Below are positions 53,689 to 61,707 of a stretch of 64,000 nt of DNA, piece after piece. Numbering within the stretch: position 1 is the stretch's first letter; every line of letters begins with the position of its first letter. The DNA lies in the NCBI RefSeq assembly GCF_003584015.1, contig NZ_QXFM01000010.1, forward strand, positions 23,085-87,084, in the 5' to 3' direction. The notes beneath the pieces were generated by a model that was not told the origin of the DNA, made no database searches, and saw only the letters and a list, made by a program, of their open reading frames with translations. A program made the translations under genes and the position numbers. Origin of the DNA: Aurantiacibacter xanthus. GTDB taxonomy: Bacteria; Pseudomonadota; Alphaproteobacteria; Sphingomonadales; Sphingomonadaceae.

Positions 53689-54519
53689 ATGCTGAAAATC
53701 GACAACCTCCATGCCGAAATCGGCGGTAAGGAAATCCTCAAGGGCCTCAGCCTCGAACTGAACGCGGGCGAGGTCCACGCGATCATGGGGCCGAACGGCG
53801 CGGGCAAGTCCACGCTTAGCTATGTGCTGGGCGGAAGGCCCGGCTATGAGATGACGCAGGGGACTGTGCTCTACACACCTTCCGCTCATGCTGAGCTTGT
53901 CGAAGCATCGTCCTTGTCTTCGGAAGAAAAGGGCAGCCCTTCGACAGGCTCAGGGCGAACGGCAGTGGATTTGTTGTCGCTCGACCCGCACGAGCGCGCT
54001 GCTGCCGGCTTCTTCCTCGGCTTCCAGTACCCGGTCGAGATTCCGGGCGTCTCCAACGTCCAGTTCCTGCGCGAGGCGCTCAATTCGCAGCGCCGCCAGC
54101 GCGGTGAAGAGCCGCTCAGCGGCGGTGAGTTTTTGAAGCTCGCCAAGGAAAAGGCCGCGCTGCTCAAGCTCGATATGGAGATGCTGAAGCGCCCGGTGAA
54201 CGTCGGCTTTTCCGGCGGCGAGAAGAAGCGCAACGAGATGGTGCAGATGGGCATCCTCGATCCCACGCTGGCCGTGCTCGACGAGACCGACAGCGGTCTC
54301 GATATCGACGCGCTCAAGGTGGTCGGCGAGGGCATCAACGCGATTATGCGCCGGCCCGACAAGGCCGTGCTGCTGATCACCCACTACCAGCGCCTGCTCG
54401 ACTACGTGAAGCCCGACTATGTCCACATCCTCGCCGGTGGCCGCATCGTGAAGAGCGGCGGGCCGGACCTCGCGCACCGGCTTGAGGAAGAGGGCTACGA
54501 CGAGGTGATGGCGGCATGA
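53689..54519 (+). CDS. sufC: Fe-S assembly ATPase SufC, with an in-frame repeat insertion
   Basis: 276 aa. Walker A GPNGAGKSTL at residues 34-43, ABC signature NVGFSGGEKKRNEMVQMG, Walker B LAVLDETDSGLD and the switch His in LLITHYQRLL are all intact. Residues about 65-92 (SAHAELVEASSLSSEEK...) are absent from SufC as I know it (about 249 aa) and correspond exactly to an 81-bp palindromic repeat. They sit between the strand GTVLY and DLLSLDPHERAAAG, in a loop that precedes the Q-loop. Function may be unaffected. ATGA overlap with sufD. Confidence 0.95.
   Translation: MLKIDNLHAEIGGKEILKGLSLELNAGEVHAIMGPNGAGKSTLSYVLGGRPGYEMTQGTVLYTPSAHAELVEASSLSSEEKGSPSTGSGRTAVDLLSLDPHERAAAGFFLGFQYPVEIPGVSNVQFLREALNSQRRQRGEEPLSGGEFLKLAKEKAALLKLDMEMLKRPVNVGFSGGEKKRNEMVQMGILDPTLAVLDETDSGLDIDALKVVGEGINAIMRRPDKAVLLITHYQRLLDYVKPDYVHILAGGRIVKSGGPDLAHRLEEEGYDEVMAA
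53882..53962. repeat. 81-bp palindromic repeat inserted in frame within sufC
   Basis: The left arm (from CCGCTCATGCTGAGCTTGTCG, 53882-53902 shown by its motif CTGAGCTTGTCGAAG) and the right arm (CTTCGACAGGCTCAG... to CGAACGG at 53962) are inverted copies. The length, 81 bp, is a multiple of three and adds 27 codons with no stop. It is the CTGAGC(T/C)TGTCGAAGGGC family common in alphaproteobacteria. Confidence 0.85.
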
Positions 54520-55265
54520 GTCATATGCCCACCATCCACGACGAGGAATGGCGCTACGCCGATTTTGCCGCGCTGGAGGCCGTGCCTGAGGCAGAGGTCA
54601 CCGGCTGGGACGAGATTGCCGTCGCCCCGGGCGAGGTGCTTTCGCGCAGCGTTGTGCTGAGCGGCAACGCGCCCGATGTGCAGCGCTTGCGTGTGACGCT
54701 CGGTGAAGGCGCGCGGGCGGAGATTTTCGCCGTCAATGCGGCCAGCGCCTATGCCCGGCTCGAAATCGAGGTCACGCTCGCTCCGCAGGCGCACTTCGAG
54801 TTCGGCGGGGTGCTGATCGGCGGCGGCGATGTGACGCGCGAATTCGTCACCCGCACCGTCCATGCCGAGCCGGAGGCGACCAGCAACCAGACCGTGCGCG
54901 CCGTCCATTGGGGCACGGCCTCCGGCAACTACCTTGGCCGGATCGATGTCGCGCGCCATGCGCAGAAGACCGACGCGGCGCAGGATTTCAAAGGCCTGCT
55001 GCTTGAGAAAGGCGCCAGCGCCAACGCCAAGCCCGAGCTGGAAATCTTCGCCGACGATGTGAAGTGCGCGCACGGCGCCACCGTGGGCCAGCTTGACGAG
55101 ATGGCGCGCTATTACATGGCCAGCCGTGGCATCGACCCGGCAAGCACGCAGCGGCTGTTGGTGCAGGCCTTCATTGCCGATGCCCTCGTGGCGCTGGAGA
55201 ATGCAGCCGAGCGTGAGCACCTGCTCGATGTGGCGCTGGCGGCGATGAAAGGGGCCAGGCTGTGA
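54516..55265 (+). CDS. sufD: Fe-S assembly protein SufD
   Basis: 249 aa, shorter than the usual 400+ residue SufD, because most of the N-terminal helical part is missing, as in many alphaproteobacteria. The beta-helix core includes HFEFGGVLIGGGDVTREFVTR, VRAVHWGTASGNYLGRIDVA and the C-terminal RGIDPASTQRLLVQAFIADAL, as in the SufBC2D complex. No catalytic residue is assignable. The stop overlaps sufS by 4 nt and the start overlaps sufC by 4 nt. SufB pairs with it. Confidence 0.92.
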   Translation: MSHMPTIHDEEWRYADFAALEAVPEAEVTGWDEIAVAPGEVLSRSVVLSGNAPDVQRLRVTLGEGARAEIFAVNAASAYARLEIEVTLAPQAHFEFGGVLIGGGDVTREFVTRTVHAEPEATSNQTVRAVHWGTASGNYLGRIDVARHAQKTDAAQDFKGLLLEKGASANAKPELEIFADDVKCAHGATVGQLDEMARYYMASRGIDPASTQRLLVQAFIADALVALENAAEREHLLDVALAAMKGARL

Positions 55266-56515
55266 GTGGGAATGCCGATCCGTTCGTGTCGAGCGAAGTC
55301 GAGACACCAGTGACCGGCCTCTCGACTTCGCTCGAGGCGAACGGGGTTGCGGTGAGAGACGACTTTCCGGGCCTCGTCCGCCCCGATGGCTCGCTCTGGC
55401 ACTATCTCGATACCGGCGCGACCGCGCAGAAGCCGCAGGCCGTGATCGATGCGGTCACCCGCGCGATCGGGGTGGACTATGCGACGGTCCATCGCGGCGT
55501 CTACGGCCGCAGCGCCGAGATGACGCGCGCCTACGAAGCGGCGCGGCGCACCATCGCGCAGTTCATCGGTGGGCGCGAGGAGGAGCTGGTCTTCGCGCGC
55601 GGTGCGACCGAGGCGATCAACCTCGTGGCCTATTGCTATCCGAACAAGGGCCGCGTGCTGCTCTCGCAGCTGGAGCACCATTCGAACATCGTGCCCTGGC
55701 AGCTGGCCGGTTGGCAGGTCGATGTCTGCCCGCTCACCGAAGATGGCCTGATCGACCTCGATGCCGCCGAGGCCATGCTCACCCCCGAGCACACCATGGT
55801 TTCCTTCGCCCATGTCTCGAACGTGCTCGGCTCGGTGCTCGATACCGGGCGGGCGGCGGAACTGGCGCACAAGGCCGGCGCCAAGCTGCTGCTCGACGGG
55901 TGTCAGGCCGTGCCGCGTCTGGCGGTCGATGTGGCCGCGCTCGATTGCGACTTCTACGCCTTCTCGGGCCACAAGCTCTACGGGCCGACCGGGATCGGCG
56001 CGCTGTGGGGCCGGGCCGAATTGCTCGACGCCATGCCGCCGTGGCAGGGTGGCGGCGCGATGATCGACAAGGTCGCCTTCACCGGCACCACTTTCGCCCC
56101 GCCGCCGCAACGGTTCGAGGCCGGGACGCCCGCGATCGTCGAAGCACTCGGTCTTGCCGCAGCCTGCGACTATGTATCCGCCATCGGCATCGGCAACATT
56201 GCCGACCACGAGGCCGCACTGGTGGCCGAAACGCGCGCGCGACTGGGCGCGATGAACGATGTGACGCTCTATGGCTCGGACCGGTCGGCGGGGATCGTCA
56301 GCTTCATGCTCGACGGTGTGCATCCGCACGATCTCGGCACCATCCTCGATGAGGAGGGTGTGGCGATCCGCGCCGGGCATCACTGTGCGCAGCCGCTGAT
56401 GGAGCATCTCGGTGTGACCGCCACCGCGCGCGCCAGCTTCGGCCTGTACTCGGACGAAGACGATATTGCCGCGCTGATCCGCGGCATTGAACGAACGAAG
56501 AGGATTTTCGGCTGA
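55262..56515 (+). CDS. sufS: Cysteine desulfurase SufS
   Basis: 417 aa, PLP enzyme that takes sulfur from cysteine for the SufBCD scaffold. The PLP lysine is in FSGHKLYGPTGIGALWG near residues 236-252, the catalytic Cys in IRAGHHCAQPLMEHL near 369-383, and the aspartate in LLLDGCQAVP. The family starts at about residue 32 (DFPGLVRPDG); residues 7-28 come from an inserted repeat. GTG start overlaps sufD. Class II desulfurase. Confidence 0.95.
   Translation: MSGNADPFVSSEVETPVTGLSTSLEANGVAVRDDFPGLVRPDGSLWHYLDTGATAQKPQAVIDAVTRAIGVDYATVHRGVYGRSAEMTRAYEAARRTIAQFIGGREEELVFARGATEAINLVAYCYPNKGRVLLSQLEHHSNIVPWQLAGWQVDVCPLTEDGLIDLDAAEAMLTPEHTMVSFAHVSNVLGSVLDTGRAAELAHKAGAKLLLDGCQAVPRLAVDVAALDCDFYAFSGHKLYGPTGIGALWGRAELLDAMPPWQGGGAMIDKVAFTGTTFAPPPQRFEAGTPAIVEALGLAAACDYVSAIGIGNIADHEAALVAETRARLGAMNDVTLYGSDRSAGIVSFMLDGVHPHDLGTILDEEGVAIRAGHHCAQPLMEHLGVTATARASFGLYSDEDDIAALIRGIERTKRIFG
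55280..55344. repeat. Palindromic repeat in the 5' coding part of sufS
   Basis: CCGTTCG...TCGAGCGAAGTCGAG (from 55280) and its imperfect inverse ending CGAACGG at 55344. About 27-bp arms with a few mismatches. It is translated as SufS residues about 7-28, ahead of the conserved part. Confidence 0.75.
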
Positions 56516-57018
56516 TGGACGAAGATACCAAGCAAACCGATTACGTTGTCGCACCGTCGCCTGCTGAGGACGTCGCCGCCAAGCCGCCGCGTGCGCGTGT
56601 TTCCGATGCGGAAATCGAGGAGGAGAGCGCGAGCGAGAAACTCACCCGCAAGCGTGATTATCTCGAGGGCTTCCTCCAGCAGAAGCCCGCAAGCGCCAGC
56701 GCGGGGGAGCCGGGCGGAGCGATCTACGAGGCCGTGATCGATGCGTTGAAGGAAATCTTCGACCCGGAGATTCCGGTCAACATCTATGACCTCGGCCTGA
56801 TCTACAATGTCGAGGTCAGCGAGGACGCGGACGTTGCCGTCACCATGACGCTGACCACGCCGAACTGCCCGGTGGCCGAATCGATGCCCGCCGAGATCGA
56901 ACTGCGGATCGGCTCGCTGCCCGGTGTGCGCGATGCCGAGGTGATCGTGACCTGGGACCCGCCGTGGGACCCGGCCAAGATGAGCGACGAAGCGCGGCTC
57001 GAACTGGGTATGCTGTAG
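56515..57018 (+). CDS. sufT: SUF system assembly protein SufT (DUF59)
   Basis: 167 aa. A polar, E/A/P-rich N-terminus (1-65) is followed by the DUF59 domain (70-165) with IFDPEIPVNIYDLGLIYNV, VTMTLTTPNCPVAESMP and VTWDPPWDPAKMS. SufT proteins help cluster maturation in several bacteria and are usual members of alphaproteobacterial suf operons. The start shares a base with the sufS stop. It is followed by a GNAT gene with no gap. Confidence 0.92.
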   Translation: MDEDTKQTDYVVAPSPAEDVAAKPPRARVSDAEIEEESASEKLTRKRDYLEGFLQQKPASASAGEPGGAIYEAVIDALKEIFDPEIPVNIYDLGLIYNVEVSEDADVAVTMTLTTPNCPVAESMPAEIELRIGSLPGVRDAEVIVTWDPPWDPAKMSDEARLELGML

Positions 57019-57519
57019 GTGGTCAGCGCCGCCCCCGCCCTGGTGATCGAACTGGCCGACTATGCCGACCCGCGCGATGCGGCGGAGCTGGTCGCGCTGC
57101 TCGATGCCTATGCGCGCGATCCGATGGGCGGCGGCGAACCCCTCAGCGATTATGCCCGCACGCATTGCGTTTCGGGCCTTGCCGCCACACCCGGCGCGTT
57201 CAGCCTGATCGCGCGGTGTGATGGCGAGGCGGTGGCCCTTGCCAATTGCTTCACCACCTTTTCGACCTTTGCCGCCGCACCGCTCGTCAACATTCACGAT
57301 TTTGCCGTTCTCCCGCAGGCTCGGGGCAAGGGTATCGGGCGGGCATTGATGCAGGCGGTTGAGACAGAGGCGTTGAAACGTGGCGCGGCGAAACTCACAT
57401 TGGAAGTGTTGAGCGGCAACGCTCCGGCGCGGGCGCTCTATGCCGCCTGCGGCTTCAGCGACTACCAGCTCGATCCAACCGCCGGACAGGCCATGTTCTG
57501 GCAGAAGAGGCTTCAATGA
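57019..57519 (+). CDS. GNAT-family N-acetyltransferase
   Basis: 166 aa from a GTG immediately after the sufT stop. The acetyl-CoA-binding motif A is VLPQARGKGIGRALMQAVE near residues 95-113, preceded by INIHDF-like strand NIHDFAV, and the C-terminal GNAPARALYAACGF fits the family. The substrate is unknown; a role in the suf pathway is not known. Overlaps sufA by 4 nt, so it is translated as part of the operon. Confidence 0.87.
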   Translation: MVSAAPALVIELADYADPRDAAELVALLDAYARDPMGGGEPLSDYARTHCVSGLAATPGAFSLIARCDGEAVALANCFTTFSTFAAAPLVNIHDFAVLPQARGKGIGRALMQAVETEALKRGAAKLTLEVLSGNAPARALYAACGFSDYQLDPTAGQAMFWQKRLQ

Positions 57520-57878
57520 CCGAGACCACAACCACCCGCCCCGCCCCCAAGGCCGCTGTCGTGCTTACGCCCGGTGCCGAAGCGCGCGTGGCCGCGCTGA
57601 TGGCGAAGGCCCCCGCCGATGCGATTGGGGTCAAGCTTTCGACCCCGCGCCGGGGCTGTTCGGGCCTTGCCTATTCGGTCGACTATGTGACCGAGGAAGC
57701 GCCCTTCGACGAGAAGATCGAAACCCCCGGCGGCATGTTCTACATCGACGGCGCCTCGGTGCTCTATCTCGTCGGCAGCACGATGGACTGGGTGGAGGAC
57801 GATTTCTCCGCCGGGTTCGTGTTCGAGAACCCCAACGCCAAGGGTGCCTGCGGTTGCGGCGAGAGCTTCATGGTCTGA
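57516..57878 (+). CDS. sufA: A-type Fe-S carrier SufA
   Basis: 120-aa HesB/IscA-fold protein. Cluster cysteines in RRGCSGLAYSVD near residues 47-58 and GACGCGESF near 111-119. An N-terminal polar stretch precedes the fold. It is the second A-type carrier of the window, here ending the suf operon. Its end is 17 bp from the convergent lipoprotein gene. Confidence 0.93.
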   Translation: MTETTTTRPAPKAAVVLTPGAEARVAALMAKAPADAIGVKLSTPRRGCSGLAYSVDYVTEEAPFDEKIETPGGMFYIDGASVLYLVGSTMDWVEDDFSAGFVFENPNAKGACGCGESFMV

Positions 57879-57895
57879 GGCTCCGGCCGGCCGCA

Positions 57896-58330
57896 TCATC
57901 GCCGCTGCAGCGCTCTGGCGCAGGCGGCCCGGTCCACCGCCGCCCCATCGCTGGCCCGCCGCGCCTCGACCCAGGTCGCGACCGGTTCGCGCCCCTCGGC
58001 CAGCGGATAGAGGAAAATGTCGAGCACGCAGGCCGAACCTGCAAACTGCAACTTGCGCATGTCACCCTCGGCCACGTCGAGCCGCGCCTCGCCGAACTTG
58101 CGCACCAGTGAGGTGCCGTCCTCGCGGATAATCCCGGCAAGGCCCGGTTCGTTCATGATCTGAGGCGCGCGGAAGCCTGCCACCGGGCGTGGCGGCGGCT
58201 GCGTCGGCGGAACGGGAACGTGTCCGCGCGGTGGCGGGGGAGCCTGTGGCCCCGGCGAAGGAGCGCCCGAAGCGCAACCGGCCACAGCCAGCAGGACCAG
58301 CGGCGCGAGGGCCGAACGAAGAGCAATCAT
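57896..58330 (-). CDS. Putative lipoprotein with a proline-rich linker
   Basis: 144 aa. Signal with LLAVAGCASG, a good lipobox (Cys at residue 19). Then a proline-rich linker (about 24-47) and a globular part with VAEGDMRKLQFAGSACVLDIF, followed by residues that look like the last strand of a small domain. No family recognised, though similar lipoproteins accompany EI24 genes in sphingomonads. Its start overlaps the EI24 gene stop by 4 nt. Confidence 0.7.
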   Translation of the reverse strand: MIALRSALAPLVLLAVAGCASGAPSPGPQAPPPPRGHVPVPPTQPPPRPVAGFRAPQIMNEPGLAGIIREDGTSLVRKFGEARLDVAEGDMRKLQFAGSACVLDIFLYPLAEGREPVATWVEARRASDGAAVDRAACARALQRR

Positions 58331-59043
58331 CGAATGCCTTTATCTACCCGTACGCTGTGCGAACGGTGAACGAGATGGGTTGCGCTCGCCGCGCCGAGCA
58401 CGGGAGCGAGGAAATGAACGAACGGCACCAGCATTAGTGCCGCCACAATACCGCCCAGCGACAACCGCGCCGCGCTGCCGACCGGGGCCTGCTCGCCCGC
58501 GGCATGGGCATGGCGCAGCCACACCATGTCCTGCAGCTCGCGGCCCAGTAGCCAGGCGTTGACCGCCCAGAACACCAGCGCGGTGCCGATCCCGGTGAAG
58601 GCCAGCGCCAGTGCGAAGGGGGCGGCAATGAGGTTCGCCAGCAGCGCCCGCCCCGCGCCGCGCAAAGCCTGCCGCGCCTGCTCGCGCATGGGCAGGTCGC
58701 GCGCCTGCGCCGCTGCTGCGGGATAGAAGCGGCGCTCCACCGCCAGCACGATCTCGTCGGCGTAGAACTGGATTACCGCCAGCGCCACGATCCGCCACAA
58801 GAGCCAGGCTCCGACCAGTGCCAGCAGCGCCGAGGCCACGCCGCGCAGTGTGCCCGCGCCAGTGAACAGGTGCTCGCCCAGGCCCGCGACGGTCAGCAGC
58901 CAGTCCACCGCATACCAGCCCAGCCCCGCCAATATGACGAAGATCAGCAAGGTCAGCGCCGCGCTCTTGAGCAGCAGGCGCAGGACCGCGCCCTGAAACA
59001 TCTGCCCGAACCCGAGCGCGAGACTGGAAAGGAACACCGCCAT
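58327..59043 (-). CDS. EI24-domain membrane protein
   Basis: 238 aa with four or five transmembrane helices: LKSAALTLLIFVILAGLGWY (about 25-45), LRGVASALLALVGAWLLWRI, ALLANLIAAPFALALAFTG and the region LGGIVAALMLVPFVHFLAPV. This is the EI24/CysZ-like fold, which in some bacteria transports sulfate; here substrate unknown. ATG chosen over the GTG one codon before. Co-transcribed with the lipoprotein gene. Divergent from the adenosine kinase gene by 86 bp. Confidence 0.85.
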   Translation of the reverse strand: MAVFLSSLALGFGQMFQGAVLRLLLKSAALTLLIFVILAGLGWYAVDWLLTVAGLGEHLFTGAGTLRGVASALLALVGAWLLWRIVALAVIQFYADEIVLAVERRFYPAAAAQARDLPMREQARQALRGAGRALLANLIAAPFALALAFTGIGTALVFWAVNAWLLGRELQDMVWLRHAHAAGEQAPVGSAARLSLGGIVAALMLVPFVHFLAPVLGAASATHLVHRSHSVRVDKGIR

Positions 59044-59129
59044 CACCGCTTGCGATTGCGTCTGGCTTGCGCCAAGTCAACGCCGCCGCGCGGCCAGCAT
59101 CTGATAGTCGCCGCAGAGAAGGAAATTTC

Positions 59130-60122
59130 ATGACTGACCCTCGATACGATGTAATCGCTATCGGCAATGCCATTGTCGATGTGGTGGCCTCCTGTTCCGA
59201 CGAGCTGATCGACGAACTGGGCCTGGCCAAGGGTGGCATGACCCTGATCGACGAGGACGGCGCGCGCGATCTCTACGATGCGATGGGCCCCGCACGCGAG
59301 ATTTCGGGCGGTTCGGCGGCGAACACGCTGGCAGGCCTTTCGGCGCTCGGCGCGCAGTGCGCCTTCGTGGGGCAGGTGGCCGAGGACCAGCTCGGGCAGG
59401 TGTTCGCGCACGATATCCGCGCCGTGGGGATCGACTTCGACGTGGCGCCGCGGGCGGGCCAGCCGAGCACCGCACGCTGCCTGATCTTCGTCACCCCCGA
59501 CGGCCAGCGCACGATGAACACCTTCCTTGGCGCTTCGCAGTTCCTGCCCGCCAGCGCGCTTGACGAAGAGGCGGTCAGCGCGGCGGCAATCCTCTATCTC
59601 GAAGGCTACCTGTGGGACCCGGAAGAGCCGCGCGCGGCCATGCGCCGGGCGATCGAGGCGGCCAAGCGCGCCGGGCGCAAGGAGGCCTTCACGCTGTCCG
59701 ACGGCTTTGTGATCGCGCGCCACGGCGACGATTTCCGCCAGCTGATCGCCGATGGCCTGATCGACATCCTGTTTTCGAACGAGGCCGAGCTGGCCGCGCT
59801 GACCGGTGAGGACGACTTCGAGGCGGGCCTTGCGCAGCTCGCCCCACAGGTGGAGGTGCTGGTGGTGACGCGCAGCGAAAAGGGCGCGGTGTGCCTGCGC
59901 GGCGGCGAGCGGGCCGCAGTGTCTGCCGAGCCGACCACGGTGGTCGACAGCACCGGTGCGGGCGACCTGTTCGCGGCCGGCTTCCTGTTCGGCCTGGCGC
60001 GCGACGAGGCGCTGGAAACCTGCCTCCGGCGCGGCGCGATCTGCGCGGCGGAAGTGATCTCGCACTACGGCGCGCGGCCCGAGGCCGACCTCAAGGCGCT
60101 GATGGCCGAAAAGCTCGGCTGA
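59130..60122 (+). CDS. PfkB-family adenosine kinase
   Basis: 330 aa. The N-terminal signature GGSAANTLAGLSALG (about 55-69) binds the sugar, and the C-terminal DSTGAGDLFAAGFLFGL near 278-294 contains the catalytic Asp in GAGD. The lid region and SNEAELAAL also fit the family. It phosphorylates adenosine to AMP, although other PfkB sugars cannot be excluded. A good AGAAGGA ribosome-binding site precedes the ATG. A strong terminator ends the transcript. Confidence 0.9.
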   Translation: MTDPRYDVIAIGNAIVDVVASCSDELIDELGLAKGGMTLIDEDGARDLYDAMGPAREISGGSAANTLAGLSALGAQCAFVGQVAEDQLGQVFAHDIRAVGIDFDVAPRAGQPSTARCLIFVTPDGQRTMNTFLGASQFLPASALDEEAVSAAAILYLEGYLWDPEEPRAAMRRAIEAAKRAGRKEAFTLSDGFVIARHGDDFRQLIADGLIDILFSNEAELAALTGEDDFEAGLAQLAPQVEVLVVTRSEKGAVCLRGGERAAVSAEPTTVVDSTGAGDLFAAGFLFGLARDEALETCLRRGAICAAEVISHYGARPEADLKALMAEKLG

Positions 60123-60149
60123 GCCTTCGCGAACTTGACGAAGTTGACA

Positions 60150-60179
60150 CGGCGGCGAGGCAAACTCGCCGCCGTTTTC
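60150..60179 (+). terminator. Terminator of the adenosine kinase gene
   Basis: CGGCGGCGAG (60150-60159) and CTCGCCGCCG (60165-60174), a perfect 10-bp stem with a 5-nt loop, followed by TTTT. Confidence 0.85.
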
Positions 60180-60333
60180 GTTGATAGTTATCGTAATATC
60201 AGTTGCTTGGCGCAAGCGGAGCGAAGTTGACACTTCGCCCGAAGAAGCGCGCCGAAACGGGGGTTGGACAAGGCTCATAGGGCTGATCCGGAGCACGTTC
60301 GGCCCCTTGTAGGAAAGCGAAGGACGGCAGGCC

Positions 60334-60815
60334 TCAGCCGCTCGCCCCGTCGATCAGTTCGTCGAGAAACAGCGCCATCAGCGTGGGCTGGCCGCTGACC
60401 CCGGCCTTGGCATAGACCGACGACAGCTGCGAGCGGACTGTCCCGGTGGCCGATCCGCGCAGCTGCGCAATCTCGGCGGGGCCGAAGCCCTTGAGCGCGA
60501 ACAGCGCCACCTCGGCCTCACCCGGAGAGAGGCTCCACTCGGCAAAGCGTTGCTCGATAATCCCCCTAGCGCTCCGCGTGCGACCGCCAGCGCCTCGGCC
60601 TGCCGCCGCCCCTCGGCCAGTGCCCGCAGCAAGGCACGCGCGGCATAGGCAATGCCCGCCAGCAGTGCCGCACCCACCAGCAGGTCAGCCATCGACAGCG
60701 CGCCCGGCCCGGCCTCGGTCACGGCGTCGATCAGGAAGTAGAGCGCAGCCGCCACCTGCAACACGATAGCGGCGAGCGGCAGGCCCGGTTTGTCGGCCTT
60801 GAGGATGGCACTCAT
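60334..60815 (-). pseudogene. Membrane-anchored LuxR-type regulator with a frameshift
   Basis: The start MSAILKADKPG leads into two hydrophobic helices (about 14-33 and 45-66) and the linker RALAEGRRQAEALAVARGA. Then the reading frame changes: the continuing LuxR helix-turn-helix (LSPGEAEVALFALKGFGPA, LRGSATGTVRSQLSSVYA, then FLDELIDGASG) lies in another frame and ends at the TGA at 60334-60336. The switch lies at a C-run of five at 60562-60566 (G5 on the coding strand), where one extra G would restore the frame. In the present sequence the first frame runs into antisense-like residues instead. It may be a pseudogene or a sequencing error. Confidence 0.75.
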
Positions 60816-60903
60816 GCTGATGGCACCCGGTTTGAACTCCTGCTTATGGCCGCTTTGCCGCCCTGAGGCGTAGCCAGCGTGACAATCCATGCAGGAGAAC
60901 ACG

Positions 60904-61707
60904 ATGGACAGGCAATTGCAAAGCGCGCTCACCAAGGTGCCGGCGGTCACGCTCGGCTTCTGGGTGATCAAGATCCTCGCCACCACCTTTGGCGAGACGA
61001 TGGGCGATACCGTTTCGATGAGCTGGCTGGGCGAGACCAGTGCGCAGGCCGGGCAATCGGGGCTCAACGGCTATGTCGTGGGCACGGCGATTTTCGGCAC
61101 GCTGCTCGCGCTGCTGGTGTGGTTGCAGATCCGGGCGCGGGCGTTTCATCCGTGGCTCTATTGGGCGACGATCATCGCTTCGACCACGGCGGGCACGACG
61201 CTGGCCGACTTCGCGACCCGCTCGCTCGGGATCGGCTATCCGGGCGGCTCGCTGCTGCTCTTGGGGCTGGTGCTGGTGTCGCTGGCCGTGTGGCACCGCG
61301 CACTGGGGACAATCTCGGTCAGCTCGGTGCACGAGCCGCGCGCGGAGCTGTACTACTGGCTGACGATCACCTTTTCGCAAACGCTCGGCACCGCGCTGGG
61401 CGACTGGGTGGCCGATGGGGCGCTTGGCTATCTCGGCGCGGCGGTGATCTTCGGCAGTGCGCTGGCGCTGCTGGCCTTGGCCCGGCGTTTCACAGCGGTG
61501 AGCCGGGTGGCGCTGTTCTGGGGCGCCTTCGTGCTCACCCGGCCGCTGGGCGCGGTGGTGGGCGATTTCCTCGACAAGCCGGTGGCGCACGGCGGGCTCG
61601 AACTGAGCCGCCTTGCCGCCTCGCTGGTGCTGGCCGGAGCCATTGCCTTGCTGATCTGGCTGGTGCCGCAACGCGCCGGAGAGGCGCAGCGCGCGGCGCG
61701 GGGTTAG
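60904..61707 (+). CDS. COG4705-like multi-pass membrane protein with fourfold W/G/D repeat
   Basis: 267 aa with eight or more hydrophobic helices. Four helices carry the same pattern [FY]-W-x9-G-x3-[GA]-D: W20...D35, W87...D102, W152...D167 and W206...D221, each with a 15-residue W-to-D spacing. I recognise it as the uncharacterised COG4705 group; no transport substrate is known. ATG chosen because AGGAG lies 6 nt before it. Divergent from the frameshifted regulator gene (88 bp between). The stop overlaps the purD stop by 4 bp. Confidence 0.8.
   Translation: MDRQLQSALTKVPAVTLGFWVIKILATTFGETMGDTVSMSWLGETSAQAGQSGLNGYVVGTAIFGTLLALLVWLQIRARAFHPWLYWATIIASTTAGTTLADFATRSLGIGYPGGSLLLLGLVLVSLAVWHRALGTISVSSVHEPRAELYYWLTITFSQTLGTALGDWVADGALGYLGAAVIFGSALALLALARRFTAVSRVALFWGAFVLTRPLGAVVGDFLDKPVAHGGLELSRLAASLVLAGAIALLIWLVPQRAGEAQRAARG

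Noticed and set aside
60562..60566. Phase variation at the C5/G5 run
   Set aside because: A run of five is too short for efficient slipped-strand switching; a one-time mutation or read error is simpler.
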